This document shows positions 18,364 to 26,444 of a DNA stretch of 64,000 bases, piece after piece. The position numbers and the translations under genes are program-made. Each line of letters begins with the position of its first letter. The first letter of the stretch is position 1. The stretch is from Candidatus Zymogenus saltonus (GTDB lineage: Bacteria; Desulfobacterota; Zymogenia; Zymogenales; Zymogenaceae), in the NCBI GenBank assembly GCA_016929395.1, contig JAFGIX010000057.1, positions 16,422-80,421 on the forward strand, read 5' to 3'. A model generated the notes under the pieces. The model was not told where the DNA came from. It saw only the letters and a list, made by a program, of their open reading frames with translations, and made no database searches.

Positions 18364-19665
18364 CTAAATTTTACGGTTATCGATTACCCTTACGGCCTTC
18401 CCCTCGCTCCTCTGAATCGTCTTCGGCTCCACAAGCTTTATCGTTACGCTGACGCCCAGGAGGTCTTTGATCTCCTTTTCAATATCACTCTCAAGCTTCT
18501 GCAATCCCTTTATCTCGTCCGAGAAGACGGTCTCGTTTACCTCTACCCTCACCTCGAGTATATCAAGGGCTCCTTCCCTCTCCACGATCAACTGGTAATG
18601 AGGCTCCACGTCTTTGATGTTAAGCAGGACACTCTCTATCTGTGAGGGGAAGACATTCACCCCTCGAATTATAAGCATATCGTCGGTGCGGCCGCTTATC
18701 CTGTCCATCCTCACGTGGGTCCTGCCGCACTTGCAAGGCTCCGGGTTGAGGGAAGAGATGTCCCTCGTTCGATAGCGAATCACAGGGAAGGCCTCCTTTG
18801 TTATCGTGGTGAAGACAAGTTCCCCCTTTTCGCCGTAGGGGAGTGTCTCCCCGGTATTCGGGTCGATTATTTCGGGAATAAAATGATCCTCGAACACGTG
18901 CAGTCCGTCCTTAGCCTCCAAACATTCCGTGGAGACGCCAGGCCCGATAATCTCTGAGAGGCCATACAGGTCAATGGCGTCGATATTCAGCTTTTTCTCT
19001 ATCTCTAAGCGCATCTTATTCGACCAAGGCTCCGCTCCCAATACGCCTATCTTGAGCTTCATCTCCTTGAAATCGACGCCCACTTCTTCTGCTACCTCGG
19101 CAAGGTGCAAGGCGTACGAAGGAGTACACGTCAAGACCGTCGGGCCGAAATCCTTCATGATCATTATCTGTCTCTTCGTATTGCCGCCCGAAATAGGTAT
19201 CACCGAAGACCCCAGGGTCTCCGCCCCGTAATGAAATCCGAGACCGCCGGTAAATAGCCCGTAACCGTAGGCGTTGTGTATAATGTCCCCCTTGGTTACA
19301 CCGGCCGATGCCAGGGTCCGGGCCATGAGCTCCGACCATGTATCTATATCGTTTTTCGTGTAACCGACGACCGTGGGCTTTCCCGTTGTGCCCGAAGAGG
19401 CGTGAATCCTGACTATATCGTCCATCGACACTGTGAAGAGGCCGAAAGGATAGTTGTCTCTCAGATCCGATTTGTTTGTAAAAGGTAGGTTTTTGAGGTC
19501 TCCTAATTCCTTAATGTCATCCGGTTTTATGCCGGCATCGTCAAACGCCTTCTTGGAGAACGGCACCCTCTCGTACAGCCTCTTGGCCACATCCTGGAGT
19601 CTTTTCAATTGAAGGGCTTCAAGCTCCACTCTCGGAAGTGTCTCGAATTTTTTATTATATATCAT
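18364..19665 (-). CDS. paaK: Phenylacetate-CoA ligase (second copy)
   Basis: Aryl-CoA ligase of 433 aa with the canonical phosphate loop [27 protein letters not shown] and [11 protein letters not shown]. The Cys-rich segment CKCGRTH near residue 310 matches the zinc-like site of PaaK proteins. The ATG follows GGAGGT. It sits 9 bp after iorB, which makes aryl-acetyl-CoA. The ligase may activate free arylacetates, or in reverse harvest ATP from the CoA ester; sequence does not decide. Confidence 0.9.
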   Translation of the reverse strand: MIYNKKFETLPRVELEALQLKRLQDVAKRLYERVPFSKKAFDDAGIKPDDIKELGDLKNLPFTNKSDLRDNYPFGLFTVSMDDIVRIHASSGTTGKPTVVGYTKNDIDTWSELMARTLASAGVTKGDIIHNAYGYGLFTGGLGFHYGAETLGSSVIPISGGNTKRQIMIMKDFGPTVLTCTPSYALHLAEVAEEVGVDFKEMKLKIGVLGAEPWSNKMRLEIEKKLNIDAIDLYGLSEIIGPGVSTECLEAKDGLHVFEDHFIPEIIDPNTGETLPYGEKGELVFTTITKEAFPVIRYRTRDISSLNPEPCKCGRTHVRMDRISGRTDDMLIIRGVNVFPSQIESVLLNIKDVEPHYQLIVEREGALDILEVRVEVNETVFSDEIKGLQKLESDIEKEIKDLLGVSVTIKLVEPKTIQRSEGKAVRVIDNRKI

Positions 19666-19680
19666 AAGATGACCTCCAGT

Positions 19681-20271
19681 CTATGATACCTTTTCCACCG
19701 ACCTGCCTGCATCAAAGGCCTTCAAATTTATATCCAATATTTTTTTCGGCAAACTATCCTTCATGACCTCTATCCATTTATCGGCGGTTACGTCTATGTA
19801 GTTTGAGAGGTGCCCCAAGACGACTGTGCCCACAGCCTTCGCGTTTCCGAGGTTCTCCGCTATTTCGAGCCCCTTTATCAGGGAGACCCTGGGAAACGAG
19901 CGTTCAAGCAATTCGTATATCCCCTCGGGATACTTCTCCACGCCCAGAGAAACAGACGGGGGATTCAGGCGATAGTCGTTCAAGATAATTATGGTATCTC
20001 TGTTCAAAAAATCTATATAGCGTAAGGTTTCCAGAAGTTCCAGCGAAAAGAGGATATCCGCGCTCTCCTTCTTTATCAGAGGAGAGAAGACCTTATCGCC
20101 GAACCTGACGTGGGTGACCACACTCCCCCCTCTCTGGGCCATTCCGTGAACCTCGCTCTTTTTCACGTCAAAACCGCTCTTGAGGAGCACTTCCGAGAGG
20201 AGATCGGATGCCATAATGACGCCCTGTCCCCCTACTCCCGCCATCAATATATTTGTAACTTTGCCGCCCAA
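19681..20271 (-). CDS. iorB: Indolepyruvate:ferredoxin oxidoreductase, beta subunit
   Basis: Gamma-type domain of 2-oxoacid:ferredoxin oxidoreductases (196 aa), partner of IorA. The N-terminus MGGKVTNILMAGVGGQGVIMASDLL carries the GxGGQG loop, followed by KSEVHGMAQRGGSVVTHVRFG. Together IorAB oxidise aryl-pyruvates to aryl-acetyl-CoA, CO2 and reduced ferredoxin in the cytoplasm. The start is TTG at 20271 with a poor ribosome site. Immediately upstream lie two degenerate copies of this gene's own first ~75 bases (20275-20450). The gene is 268 bp from iorA, unusual since the two are normally adjacent. Confidence 0.9.
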   Translation of the reverse strand: MGGKVTNILMAGVGGQGVIMASDLLSEVLLKSGFDVKKSEVHGMAQRGGSVVTHVRFGDKVFSPLIKKESADILFSLELLETLRYIDFLNRDTIIILNDYRLNPPSVSLGVEKYPEGIYELLERSFPRVSLIKGLEIAENLGNAKAVGTVVLGHLSNYIDVTADKWIEVMKDSLPKKILDINLKAFDAGRSVEKVS

Positions 20272-20274
20272 AAA

Positions 20275-20450
20275 CCTAACGAGCTCCCATTATAATTGCA
20301 CCCTGCCAACTCTACTTCCGCCGTCACTCTATTTGTAATCTCACCGTCTAAAACCGCACGATCTCCCATCACAATAGCATCCTGTACCCCTGCACCCCTG
20401 CCCACCGACCCCCACCATCAATGCATTTGCAACCTCACCACCAAAAAACT
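20275..20450 (-). repeat. Degenerate tandem copies of the iorB 5' end
   Basis: The core at 20222-20259 inside iorB recurs at 20301-20339 and 20396-20433 in the same orientation, 79 and 95 bp apart. By hand the outer copy matches the gene core at 30 of 38 positions and still reads VANALMVGVGGQG against VTNILMAGVGGQG in the gene. A segment like GATGGGAG(A/C)TCG(T) ends both extra copies and aligns with GGCATCCGATCTCC in the gene. No full second iorB is present. Confidence 0.75.
20387..20413 (-). other. G-quadruplex motif in the iorA-iorB spacer
   Basis: On the minus (RNA-sense) strand, four G-tracts of 5, 3, 4 and 4 bases are separated by loops of 5, 2 and 4 bases. This fits the standard G3+N1-7 pattern. 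It lies within the outermost degenerate iorB copy. Confidence 0.6.
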
Positions 20451-20539
20451 ACATGAGCGCTTAAAATAACATTATAATCGAAAATAGTCCAACAAAATCT
20501 TCAAAGATTTTTTACAAATCTATAATAAGCAAATATTAT

Positions 20540-22351
20540 TTAAGTGACAATAGCGTCGAATTTGCACAGATTGGTGCAAACACCGCATCCTATACATATC
20601 AAACGATCTATGACTGCCCTGCCCTCTTTCCCCTTGGAGTTCAACTCATCCGGCGCCCAACCGAGGGCTGGGCATCCCAGCTTAAGGCAGGCCTTGCACC
20701 CCGTGCATTTATCGACGTCGATGGTGTGTTGTTTCCAACTATCCCTCTTTGCCCCTCGAAGCAAGACGCATGGCCCCCTGGAGATGATTAGGGAGGTCTC
20801 CTTCGATTTAAGCTCATTCGATATGACCAAGGAGGTATTATCGAGGTCGTAGGGATCTATCACGGATAAGCGCTTTATGCCGAGGGCCTTGGCCAGTGCC
20901 TCGACGTCAACGATGTTTGTCTCGTCCCCCATAAGCGTCCTTCCCGTCCCTGGGTTGTCCTGGGCGCCCGTCATGGCGGTGGTGCGGTTGTCGAGGATGA
21001 TGATGGTTGACCCCGACCTGTTATAGGCCGCGTCCATAAGGCCGGTAATCCCGGAGTGAAAGAAGGTCGAATCGCCGATGACCGCAACCACCCCCCCCTC
21101 GCCCTTTTCATGATCCGCCATCGAGAGGACCTTGTCCATCCCTATGGCATGTCCTATGCTTGCCCCCATACAGAGACAAGTGTCGATTGACCTCAAGGGC
21201 GGAAGAAACGCCAGCGTGTAACACCCGATGTCACCCGTTACGAACACCTTCTTCTTTGATAATTCGTAGAAGACACCTCTGTGGGGACACCCGGGGCACA
21301 TGTTGGGAGGCCTCGGCGGGAGCTTCGGGAGATCGATCTCGACCGGTTCCCTAAGCTTCGGGCCTTGAGTCCCTATCAACCCGGACGATTCGACTATATC
21401 GAGGTTAAGCTCCCCCAATATCGGTATGAACTCCTTTCCCTTCGCCTCGATACCCATCGCCTTAATCTGCTCCTCGAAGAAGGGATCGAGCTCCTCGATT
21501 ACCACAACCTCGTCCAGGTCCTTGACGAACTCCCTGATTATCTTCTCGGGAAGGGGGTAGATCATCCCCAGCTTTAAGATGGGGGCATTGGGAAACAGCT
21601 CCTTGGCGTATTGATACGATATACCGGATGTTACTATCCCGGTCTTCCCCTTCCCTTCCTCTATCCTGTTTTCCGTGAAATCGTTTGCGAACTCCCTCAG
21701 ATCGTCGAGGCGCTTTTCGACCACCACGTGTCTCTTCCTGGCGTTGTTCGGAAGCATAACGAGCTTCTCGGGGTCCTTTACCGCTGCTATACCCTTTGTG
21801 GCGTTGTCCCTGTCTGCGGGTGAAATTTTAACGGGGGATTTCGAGTGGGATATTCTCGTTGTGGTTCTGAGGAAGACGGGGGTGTCGAACTTCTCCGATA
21901 TATCGAAGGCGAGCCTAACGAAGTCCTTGGCCTCCTGACTGTCGCTCGGATCGAGCATCGGGATCTTTGCGAACTTCGCGTAGTTCCTGTTGTCCTGCTC
22001 GTTCTGGGAGCTGTGGAGCTCCGGATCGTCCGCCGAAACTATGACGAGCCCTCCCCTAACTCCGGTATAAGATAGGGTAAAGAGGGGATCGGCGGCAACA
22101 TTGACGCCCACGTGCTTCATGGCGACCAGCGCCCTCGCTCCGGCATATGCGGCGCCCACACCCACCTCCAGGGCGACCTTTTCGTTTGGCGACCACTCGG
22201 AGTAGACCCCATCGTAGTTCTTCATGTTTTCGAGTATTTCGGTCGAAGGCGTCCCCGGATAGGCGGAAGCAAAGACAACGCCGCTCTCGTAGGCGCCCCG
22301 GGCTATCGCCTCGTTACCCGACATCAACACCATTTCAGATTCAGCCGCCAT
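20540..22351 (-). CDS. iorA: Indolepyruvate:ferredoxin oxidoreductase, alpha subunit
   Basis: Large TPP- and Fe-S-containing subunit, about 603 aa from the ATG at 22351 (a GTG at 22363 is an alternative). The pyrimidine-binding domain begins with SGNEAIARGAYESGVVFASAYPGTPSTEI. The TPP site is GDSTFFHSGITGLMDAAYNRSGSTIIILDN. Two C-terminal [4Fe-4S] motifs are CTGCKACLKLGCPALGW and CIGCGVCTNLCKFDAIV. These features define IorA rather than pyruvate or 2-ketoisovalerate oxidoreductase. It overlaps nothing downstream, as a repeat-filled spacer separates it from iorB. Confidence 0.94.
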   Translation of the reverse strand: MAAESEMVLMSGNEAIARGAYESGVVFASAYPGTPSTEILENMKNYDGVYSEWSPNEKVALEVGVGAAYAGARALVAMKHVGVNVAADPLFTLSYTGVRGGLVIVSADDPELHSSQNEQDNRNYAKFAKIPMLDPSDSQEAKDFVRLAFDISEKFDTPVFLRTTTRISHSKSPVKISPADRDNATKGIAAVKDPEKLVMLPNNARKRHVVVEKRLDDLREFANDFTENRIEEGKGKTGIVTSGISYQYAKELFPNAPILKLGMIYPLPEKIIREFVKDLDEVVVIEELDPFFEEQIKAMGIEAKGKEFIPILGELNLDIVESSGLIGTQGPKLREPVEIDLPKLPPRPPNMCPGCPHRGVFYELSKKKVFVTGDIGCYTLAFLPPLRSIDTCLCMGASIGHAIGMDKVLSMADHEKGEGGVVAVIGDSTFFHSGITGLMDAAYNRSGSTIIILDNRTTAMTGAQDNPGTGRTLMGDETNIVDVEALAKALGIKRLSVIDPYDLDNTSLVISNELKSKETSLIISRGPCVLLRGAKRDSWKQHTIDVDKCTGCKACLKLGCPALGWAPDELNSKGKEGRAVIDRLICIGCGVCTNLCKFDAIVT

Positions 22352-22352
22352 A

Positions 22353-23078
22353 CTATTCTTCACCCTCTTTTTCGTCCTCCTCTTCTCCCTCTTTGAGGTT
22401 TTCCGTCTTTTCCGGAACTTTGCCCATCTTGGCCTTAACTATTTCCGTGTACGACGAATCGGGGAAGAGCTCCATAAATTTCTCCGAATATTTATCGGCT
22501 TCGTCGTCTTTCCCCTCACCCCTGAGAGACCTTATGAGGTTTATATAGCTCGACTCGTTTTTATCGCTCAGGATTTTCAGATATGCCTTTGACGCCTCTT
22601 CGTAGTCCTCCAATTTTTCTTGGGTAAAGCCGATGGACTCGATGACCACGTTTTTCATTGGGCCTTTGAATTTTCTCTCGGCTTTCTTGTAATCGGACAT
22701 GGCCTCGGTGTATCTCCCAAGGTTGTAAAGGACGTGTCCGCGATAAAGAAAGGCAAACTTTCTCTGATTGGATAAGGGATAATGTTTGATAATGGAGTTG
22801 AGATCATCGAGGACTTCGAGGAGCTTGTCCTCGTCGCTCCTGGCGAGGCTGTAGTCTTCGATTGCCTGGCTTATTTCTATTTCTGCTTTTTTATGTTGTT
22901 TAAAATGGAAGAACGAAAAAACTACTACGCATACGCATAGGGAAATTAGTGCGACAACGGCGATGTAAAATACCCGTGAATTCTCTTCTAAAAAATAGAA
23001 TATTTTTTCCCATAACGTGATAAATTCATCTGGCTCTTTTAATGTTTTTTTTCTTGAGACCCTTCTTTTTGCGGACAA
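22353..23078 (-). CDS. Membrane-anchored TPR protein
   Basis: 241-aa protein with a basic N-terminus (SAKRRVSRKKTLK), one membrane span at about residues 37-58 (VFYIAVVALISLCVCVVVFSFF), and at least three tetratricopeptide-like repeats (for example KFAFLYRGHVLYNLGRYTEAMSDYKKAE). It ends in an acidic tail, EGEEEDEKEGEE. The layout resembles YfgM/TPR_21 proteins; the TPR part should face the periplasm. The TTG start follows GGGGAG. It lies between bactofilin and iorA in the same direction; a link to either is not evident. Confidence 0.72.
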   Translation of the reverse strand: MSAKRRVSRKKTLKEPDEFITLWEKIFYFLEENSRVFYIAVVALISLCVCVVVFSFFHFKQHKKAEIEISQAIEDYSLARSDEDKLLEVLDDLNSIIKHYPLSNQRKFAFLYRGHVLYNLGRYTEAMSDYKKAERKFKGPMKNVVIESIGFTQEKLEDYEEASKAYLKILSDKNESSYINLIRSLRGEGKDDEADKYSEKFMELFPDSSYTEIVKAKMGKVPEKTENLKEGEEEDEKEGEE

Positions 23079-23206
23079 CTATATATATCTCCCCTACATT
23101 GATGAATAAAAAAATTTTATACGGCAATATTTATATTCTTTATTTTTCTGTATTCTTATATTCCGTATGTTGATAATTTGAAATTTATGCCACAGCGCAT
23201 CTATTT

Positions 23207-23572
23207 CTACTTGATCTGTTCTATCCCTTCCATATGGACCTTCCCCTCGTAGAAAGCACCGTCCGTAACCGCCAATTTTCCGCACTCCATATCAGCGTTG
23301 ATATGAGCGCTTTCAGTCAGCTCAATTTTATTTTGCACTATGAGCCTCCCCTCTATTCTCCCCTCGACTACAACGTCATTCGCCTTGATCGTTCCCTTTA
23401 TCCTTCCGTTCTCTCCTACATACACCAACGCCTTAACGTCAATATCTCCGGTTATCTCACCATTTATAAGTATGTTTTCGTTCCCGGTAATATTTCCCGT
23501 TATCTCCGTGTCTTCTCCTATCCTGCAGTCAAAATCTTGAGCATTTATGGTCCCTGAACCTTTCCTGTCCAT
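23207..23572 (-). CDS. Bactofilin
   Basis: 121-aa polymer-forming cytoskeletal protein (DUF583). It consists almost entirely of the bactofilin beta-helix repeat, seen as TEITGNITGNENILINGEITGDIDV, GRIKGTIKANDVVVEGRIEGRLIV and further turns, with short unstructured ends. Bactofilins form filaments that organise envelope or chromosome functions. It has its own promoter at 23609-23637 and probably leads the operon including the TPR gene. Confidence 0.92.
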   Translation of the reverse strand: MDRKGSGTINAQDFDCRIGEDTEITGNITGNENILINGEITGDIDVKALVYVGENGRIKGTIKANDVVVEGRIEGRLIVQNKIELTESAHINADMECGKLAVTDGAFYEGKVHMEGIEQIK

Positions 23573-23608
23573 ATTCCACCCCGAAATTCTATAAAAAAAT
23601 AAAGTATT

Positions 23609-23637
23609 TATATAGCAAATTCCATTTCCTTTGTCAA
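23609..23637 (-). promoter_or_regulatory. Promoter of the bactofilin transcript
   Basis: On the minus strand TTGACA (23632-23637) and TATATA (23609-23614) with a 17-bp spacer, about 36 bp before the bactofilin ATG. The -35 box is a perfect match. Confidence 0.68.
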
Positions 23638-23731
23638 CAACAAAAACAAGATGTTTTTCGCGATATTTTAGGTCATGCGATCAATCCGTCAATTCAAGGT
23701 AAAAAATACAGACCGTCAACAAGGACTAACC

Positions 23732-24562
23732 TCAGCCTACACTTCCATAGAGAATCTTCACCCTTTCACCCATCTTGGCTCCCACGACCCTCTCCGCGCT
23801 CCCCCCCCTCTTTGCGATCTCCAGAAAGCCGGAACTCCCGACCAACAGTATAAGACCTTGCCCATCGCCGTCCTCATATGATCGGGATAATCCATCCACT
23901 TTTATCCTGTATGCATCGCCTATCACTACTTCGATATACTCCGACTCAATATTTGGGCGGATGTTCGTAATCAGATTTCCGAATCGGTCGATGTAAACGA
24001 TCTCACCGATAATCTCGGTGGCCTTGGTTTTCGGCTCCGGGAATCGGATGAGAATCGGGTCCGCCACATTAGGGCCGATGATCTCCCAATCGCCCGATTC
24101 TCCCATCAGGCTTATGCGGGCAGCCGTCGGCGAAAATATGTCCCTGCCGTGAAACGTCGACGAAATCTCATCGAGCATGAAATCTCTGTTCTTTATCTCT
24201 CTGACTATATATGGGGCGTTGTCCGTCATCGCCCAAGAGATGACGCCGTTGTCAGGACCAACAAAAATATAGTCGGCAGTTTTCACGGCAATGGGTCGTC
24301 TCATCGTCCCAACCCCAGGGTCGACAACGACGACGTGAATTGTACCCGCCGGAAAGAAGCGATAGCTTGTGAGGATGCTGATGGCCCCTCCCCTCAAATC
24401 TTGAGGAGCGACCCCGTGATTGAGATCGACTATCACCGCATCGCGGTTTATGTTAAGGATAACACCCTTCATGACCCCCACAAAGGGATCCTTGTATCCA
24501 AAGTCTGTGGTCAGTGTAATAACGGGCGATGGCATTGTTTCCCATTTAAAATGGCCGGTCAT
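23732..24562 (-). CDS. SAM hydrolase / adenosyl-halide-synthase-like protein (DUF62)
   Basis: 276 aa of the DUF62 family, which hydrolyses S-adenosylmethionine to adenosine and methionine. Landmarks: PVITLTTDFGYKDPFVGVMKGVIL at the N-terminus, HVVVVDPGVGT, FVGPDNGVIS, and IVYIDRFGNLITN in the C-terminal domain. The second ATG at 24535 (MPSPVITL) fits the family start better than 24562; both are possible. It follows the nitroreductase gene by 27 bp. Confidence 0.88.
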   Translation of the reverse strand: MTGHFKWETMPSPVITLTTDFGYKDPFVGVMKGVILNINRDAVIVDLNHGVAPQDLRGGAISILTSYRFFPAGTIHVVVVDPGVGTMRRPIAVKTADYIFVGPDNGVISWAMTDNAPYIVREIKNRDFMLDEISSTFHGRDIFSPTAARISLMGESGDWEIIGPNVADPILIRFPEPKTKATEIIGEIVYIDRFGNLITNIRPNIESEYIEVVIGDAYRIKVDGLSRSYEDGDGQGLILLVGSSGFLEIAKRGGSAERVVGAKMGERVKILYGSVG

Positions 24563-24589
24563 ATTTCAAATGAGGGCGTAATCCATTTA

Positions 24590-25090
24590 TCATCCGTCTC
24601 TGATCATACCTTCAAGGTCTACCTTTTTCCTCGGGAGAAAATCGGCAGCGTAACCCAGGGCTACAAGGGCCACCGCCCGGTAATTCTTGGGTGGGTTCAA
24701 CAGCTCGACAACCCTCGTTTCGTCAAACTCGAACTCGATTGAAGCGGAAATCCCGAGCTCTTTAGCCATAAGTATAATGTGGGAGAGGTCGATCGGCACG
24801 TCTATCATGAAGAAGGGTTGCTCTCTCCCCCTCCTTGCCACCGTCCAAGGCTCCGCAAAGGCGGCTATAATGACCGGAGCCGAATCAAAAGACGCCTTTT
24901 TTGACAGCCCGAAAAGCGCCTTTAAAACCCTGCGGTCCTTCACCACGAAAAACCGCCATACCTGGGAGTTGTTCGCGGAAGGGGCGAGCCTTGCGGCCTC
25001 CAACACCTTCATTAAAATATCGTCCTCTATCCCTTTATCCGTAAACGACGAAGGCTCGCAGATATTCTTGACCAGATCACCCACTATCAT
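24590..25090 (-). CDS. Nitroreductase family protein (first)
   Basis: 166-aa FMN-dependent oxidoreductase-like protein. The motif EAARLAPSANNSQVWRFFVVKD is the FMN-binding region, and PIDLSHIILMAKELG plus VALVALGYAADFLPRKK is the typical second half. The N-terminus is a little short and the arginine-rich RxSxR start is absent, replaced by ICEPSSFTD. Reductant and substrate are unknown. It lies 25 bp from a second, different nitroreductase in the same direction. Confidence 0.82.
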   Translation of the reverse strand: MIVGDLVKNICEPSSFTDKGIEDDILMKVLEAARLAPSANNSQVWRFFVVKDRRVLKALFGLSKKASFDSAPVIIAAFAEPWTVARRGREQPFFMIDVPIDLSHIILMAKELGISASIEFEFDETRVVELLNPPKNYRAVALVALGYAADFLPRKKVDLEGMIRDG

Positions 25091-25115
25091 AATATTTTAA
25101 GGTAATAATATGGCT

Positions 25116-25712
25116 TCAAATCATCGTCACGATCTTTTCCATGGGCTTTCTCCTCTTTGAGACGAGACTTCGCGCCATGTAATCCAAGGAGGAAGCCTTT
25201 ATCTTGTCCGGGGGATAGCCCAGTGGAGTAACCGCCACGATCCTTGCGTTATCAGGAATGGAGAGCGCCCTCTTTATTCCATCCTCGCCGAATCCGCCGA
25301 TCCAGCACGTTCCTACCCCGACCTCCGCCGCAGCCAGCATCAAAAGCTCCATCAAGATCGAGCACTCGGCGAGATAGAAATGCTTGTCTTCCAACACTTC
25401 GGCGCTGTCAGGATAACCGCAGCAAACGACAAATCCAAAGGCCTTTGTCGTGAGGATCCACGGATTCACCTTCCCCATAAGGCCCGAGAATATCCCCCTT
25501 TTGAGGAGCTTTTTTCCTTCCGGCCTCGTCACGAAGACAAAGAAGGGGCTTTTGAACCCAAAGGCCGAAGCCCCCTCCAAAACCACCTCCTTCAAATACC
25601 CTATCTTATCACCCGGTATCGGATCGCCGGCATATTTTCTATAGCTCCTCCTGACCTTAATCACATCCATAAGGTCATTAGGGGATTTCGTTTTCTCTCC
25701 TCTATCGGTCAT
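25116..25712 (-). CDS. Nitroreductase family protein (second)
   Basis: 198 aa with the family start DVIKVRRSYRKYAGDPIP and the end VAVTPLGYPPDKIKAS. A central ECSILMELLMLAAAEVGVGTCWIGGF helix is typical of putative TM nitroreductases. FMN is expected. It is preceded by an RNase H-fold gene overlapping by 4 bp, so the three genes probably form one transcript. Confidence 0.85.
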   Translation of the reverse strand: MTDRGEKTKSPNDLMDVIKVRRSYRKYAGDPIPGDKIGYLKEVVLEGASAFGFKSPFFVFVTRPEGKKLLKRGIFSGLMGKVNPWILTTKAFGFVVCCGYPDSAEVLEDKHFYLAECSILMELLMLAAAEVGVGTCWIGGFGEDGIKRALSIPDNARIVAVTPLGYPPDKIKASSLDYMARSLVSKRRKPMEKIVTMI

Positions 25713-26236
25713 CGAGAGCCTCTCCCGTTCAAAAGGCCGACCGTCTCCCCATCAGTCTCTTGCCCCCTCAGTCTCTCCTCCAGGACGAGAAGGTTCATCA
25801 CATCGTCCCTGTTGTATCTCAGGAGGAGATCGAGGGCCGATTCGTCACCGCTTCTAATATACCTTTCCCAGAGAACCGGGGCGTCCCTGCCGCACAGACC
25901 TTCCGTCTCCCGTCCTATGCCGAGCTTCTTCTCCACCGTCTTCAACCCTCCGTGAAGCCCCTGTCTCCAACAGTCGTACATGAGGTCGTGGGACTTGAAA
26001 TACGACCTCAGATCGAGCCCCAACCTCTTTTTTATAATCGGGATATCGAAGCGGCTGCCGTTGTACGTCACTATCACATCGGCGGTGTCGAGGGCCCTCA
26101 TGATGGTGTATTCCTCGATCATATCGCCAACTAAGTGAACGAAATTGTCGGGGGCAATAAAAATCCCGATTACGGTAATCTGGCCGTAAAAGGAAGTTTC
26201 TATATCGAGATACGCCCTTTCGTTGATTGAACTCAA
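25709..26236 (-). CDS. RNase H-fold 3'-5' exonuclease-like protein (YprB type)
   Basis: 175 aa. The DEDD-type active site is visible: AYLDIETS (D, E), VTYNGSRFDIPIIKKRLGL (D) and RYNRDDVMNLLVLEE (D). This resembles the ribonuclease H-like domain found in YprB and DNA-polymerase-linked proteins. The start is TTG at 26236, chosen because AAGGA precedes it at about 8 bp and no ATG lies in frame. It heads the nitroreductase and SAM-hydrolase operon. Confidence 0.78.
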   Translation of the reverse strand: MSSINERAYLDIETSFYGQITVIGIFIAPDNFVHLVGDMIEEYTIMRALDTADVIVTYNGSRFDIPIIKKRLGLDLRSYFKSHDLMYDCWRQGLHGGLKTVEKKLGIGRETEGLCGRDAPVLWERYIRSGDESALDLLLRYNRDDVMNLLVLEERLRGQETDGETVGLLNGRGSR

Positions 26237-26278
26237 TCTTAAATCCTTCAGGCAAATAAATAAGAAATCTCATTTTCA

Positions 26279-26307
26279 ATTATAGAACAGAGGAGACTAT
26301 AAAACAA
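26279..26307 (-). promoter_or_regulatory. Probable promoter of the RNase H-like/nitroreductase operon
   Basis: Minus strand TATAAT at 26279-26284 with TTGTTT at 26302-26307, spacer 17 bp. The -10 is perfect, the -35 weak. The start codon lies about 43 bp downstream. Confidence 0.45.
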
Positions 26308-26387
26308 GCGCAAATAAGGGAGATTCGTAAGGTATTTCACAATGGATAACAATTTTAAGCGTATAAATCAAAATAGGCGGCGGCTTC

Positions 26388-26415
26388 TTGACAAAAATGT
26401 AAAAAAATATATAAT
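26388..26415 (+). promoter_or_regulatory. Consensus sigma-70 promoter of the M48 protease gene
   Basis: TTGACA at 26388-26393 and TATAAT at 26410-26415 with a 16-bp spacer: both boxes match consensus fully. The ATG is at 26445. Confidence 0.8.
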
Positions 26416-26444
26416 TAGATGAATTTCTAAGAAAGGAAAACTAC

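Noticed and set aside
20272..20460. Second iorB pseudogene
   Set aside because: Only the first ~75 bases of the gene are repeated; no further iorB sequence follows.
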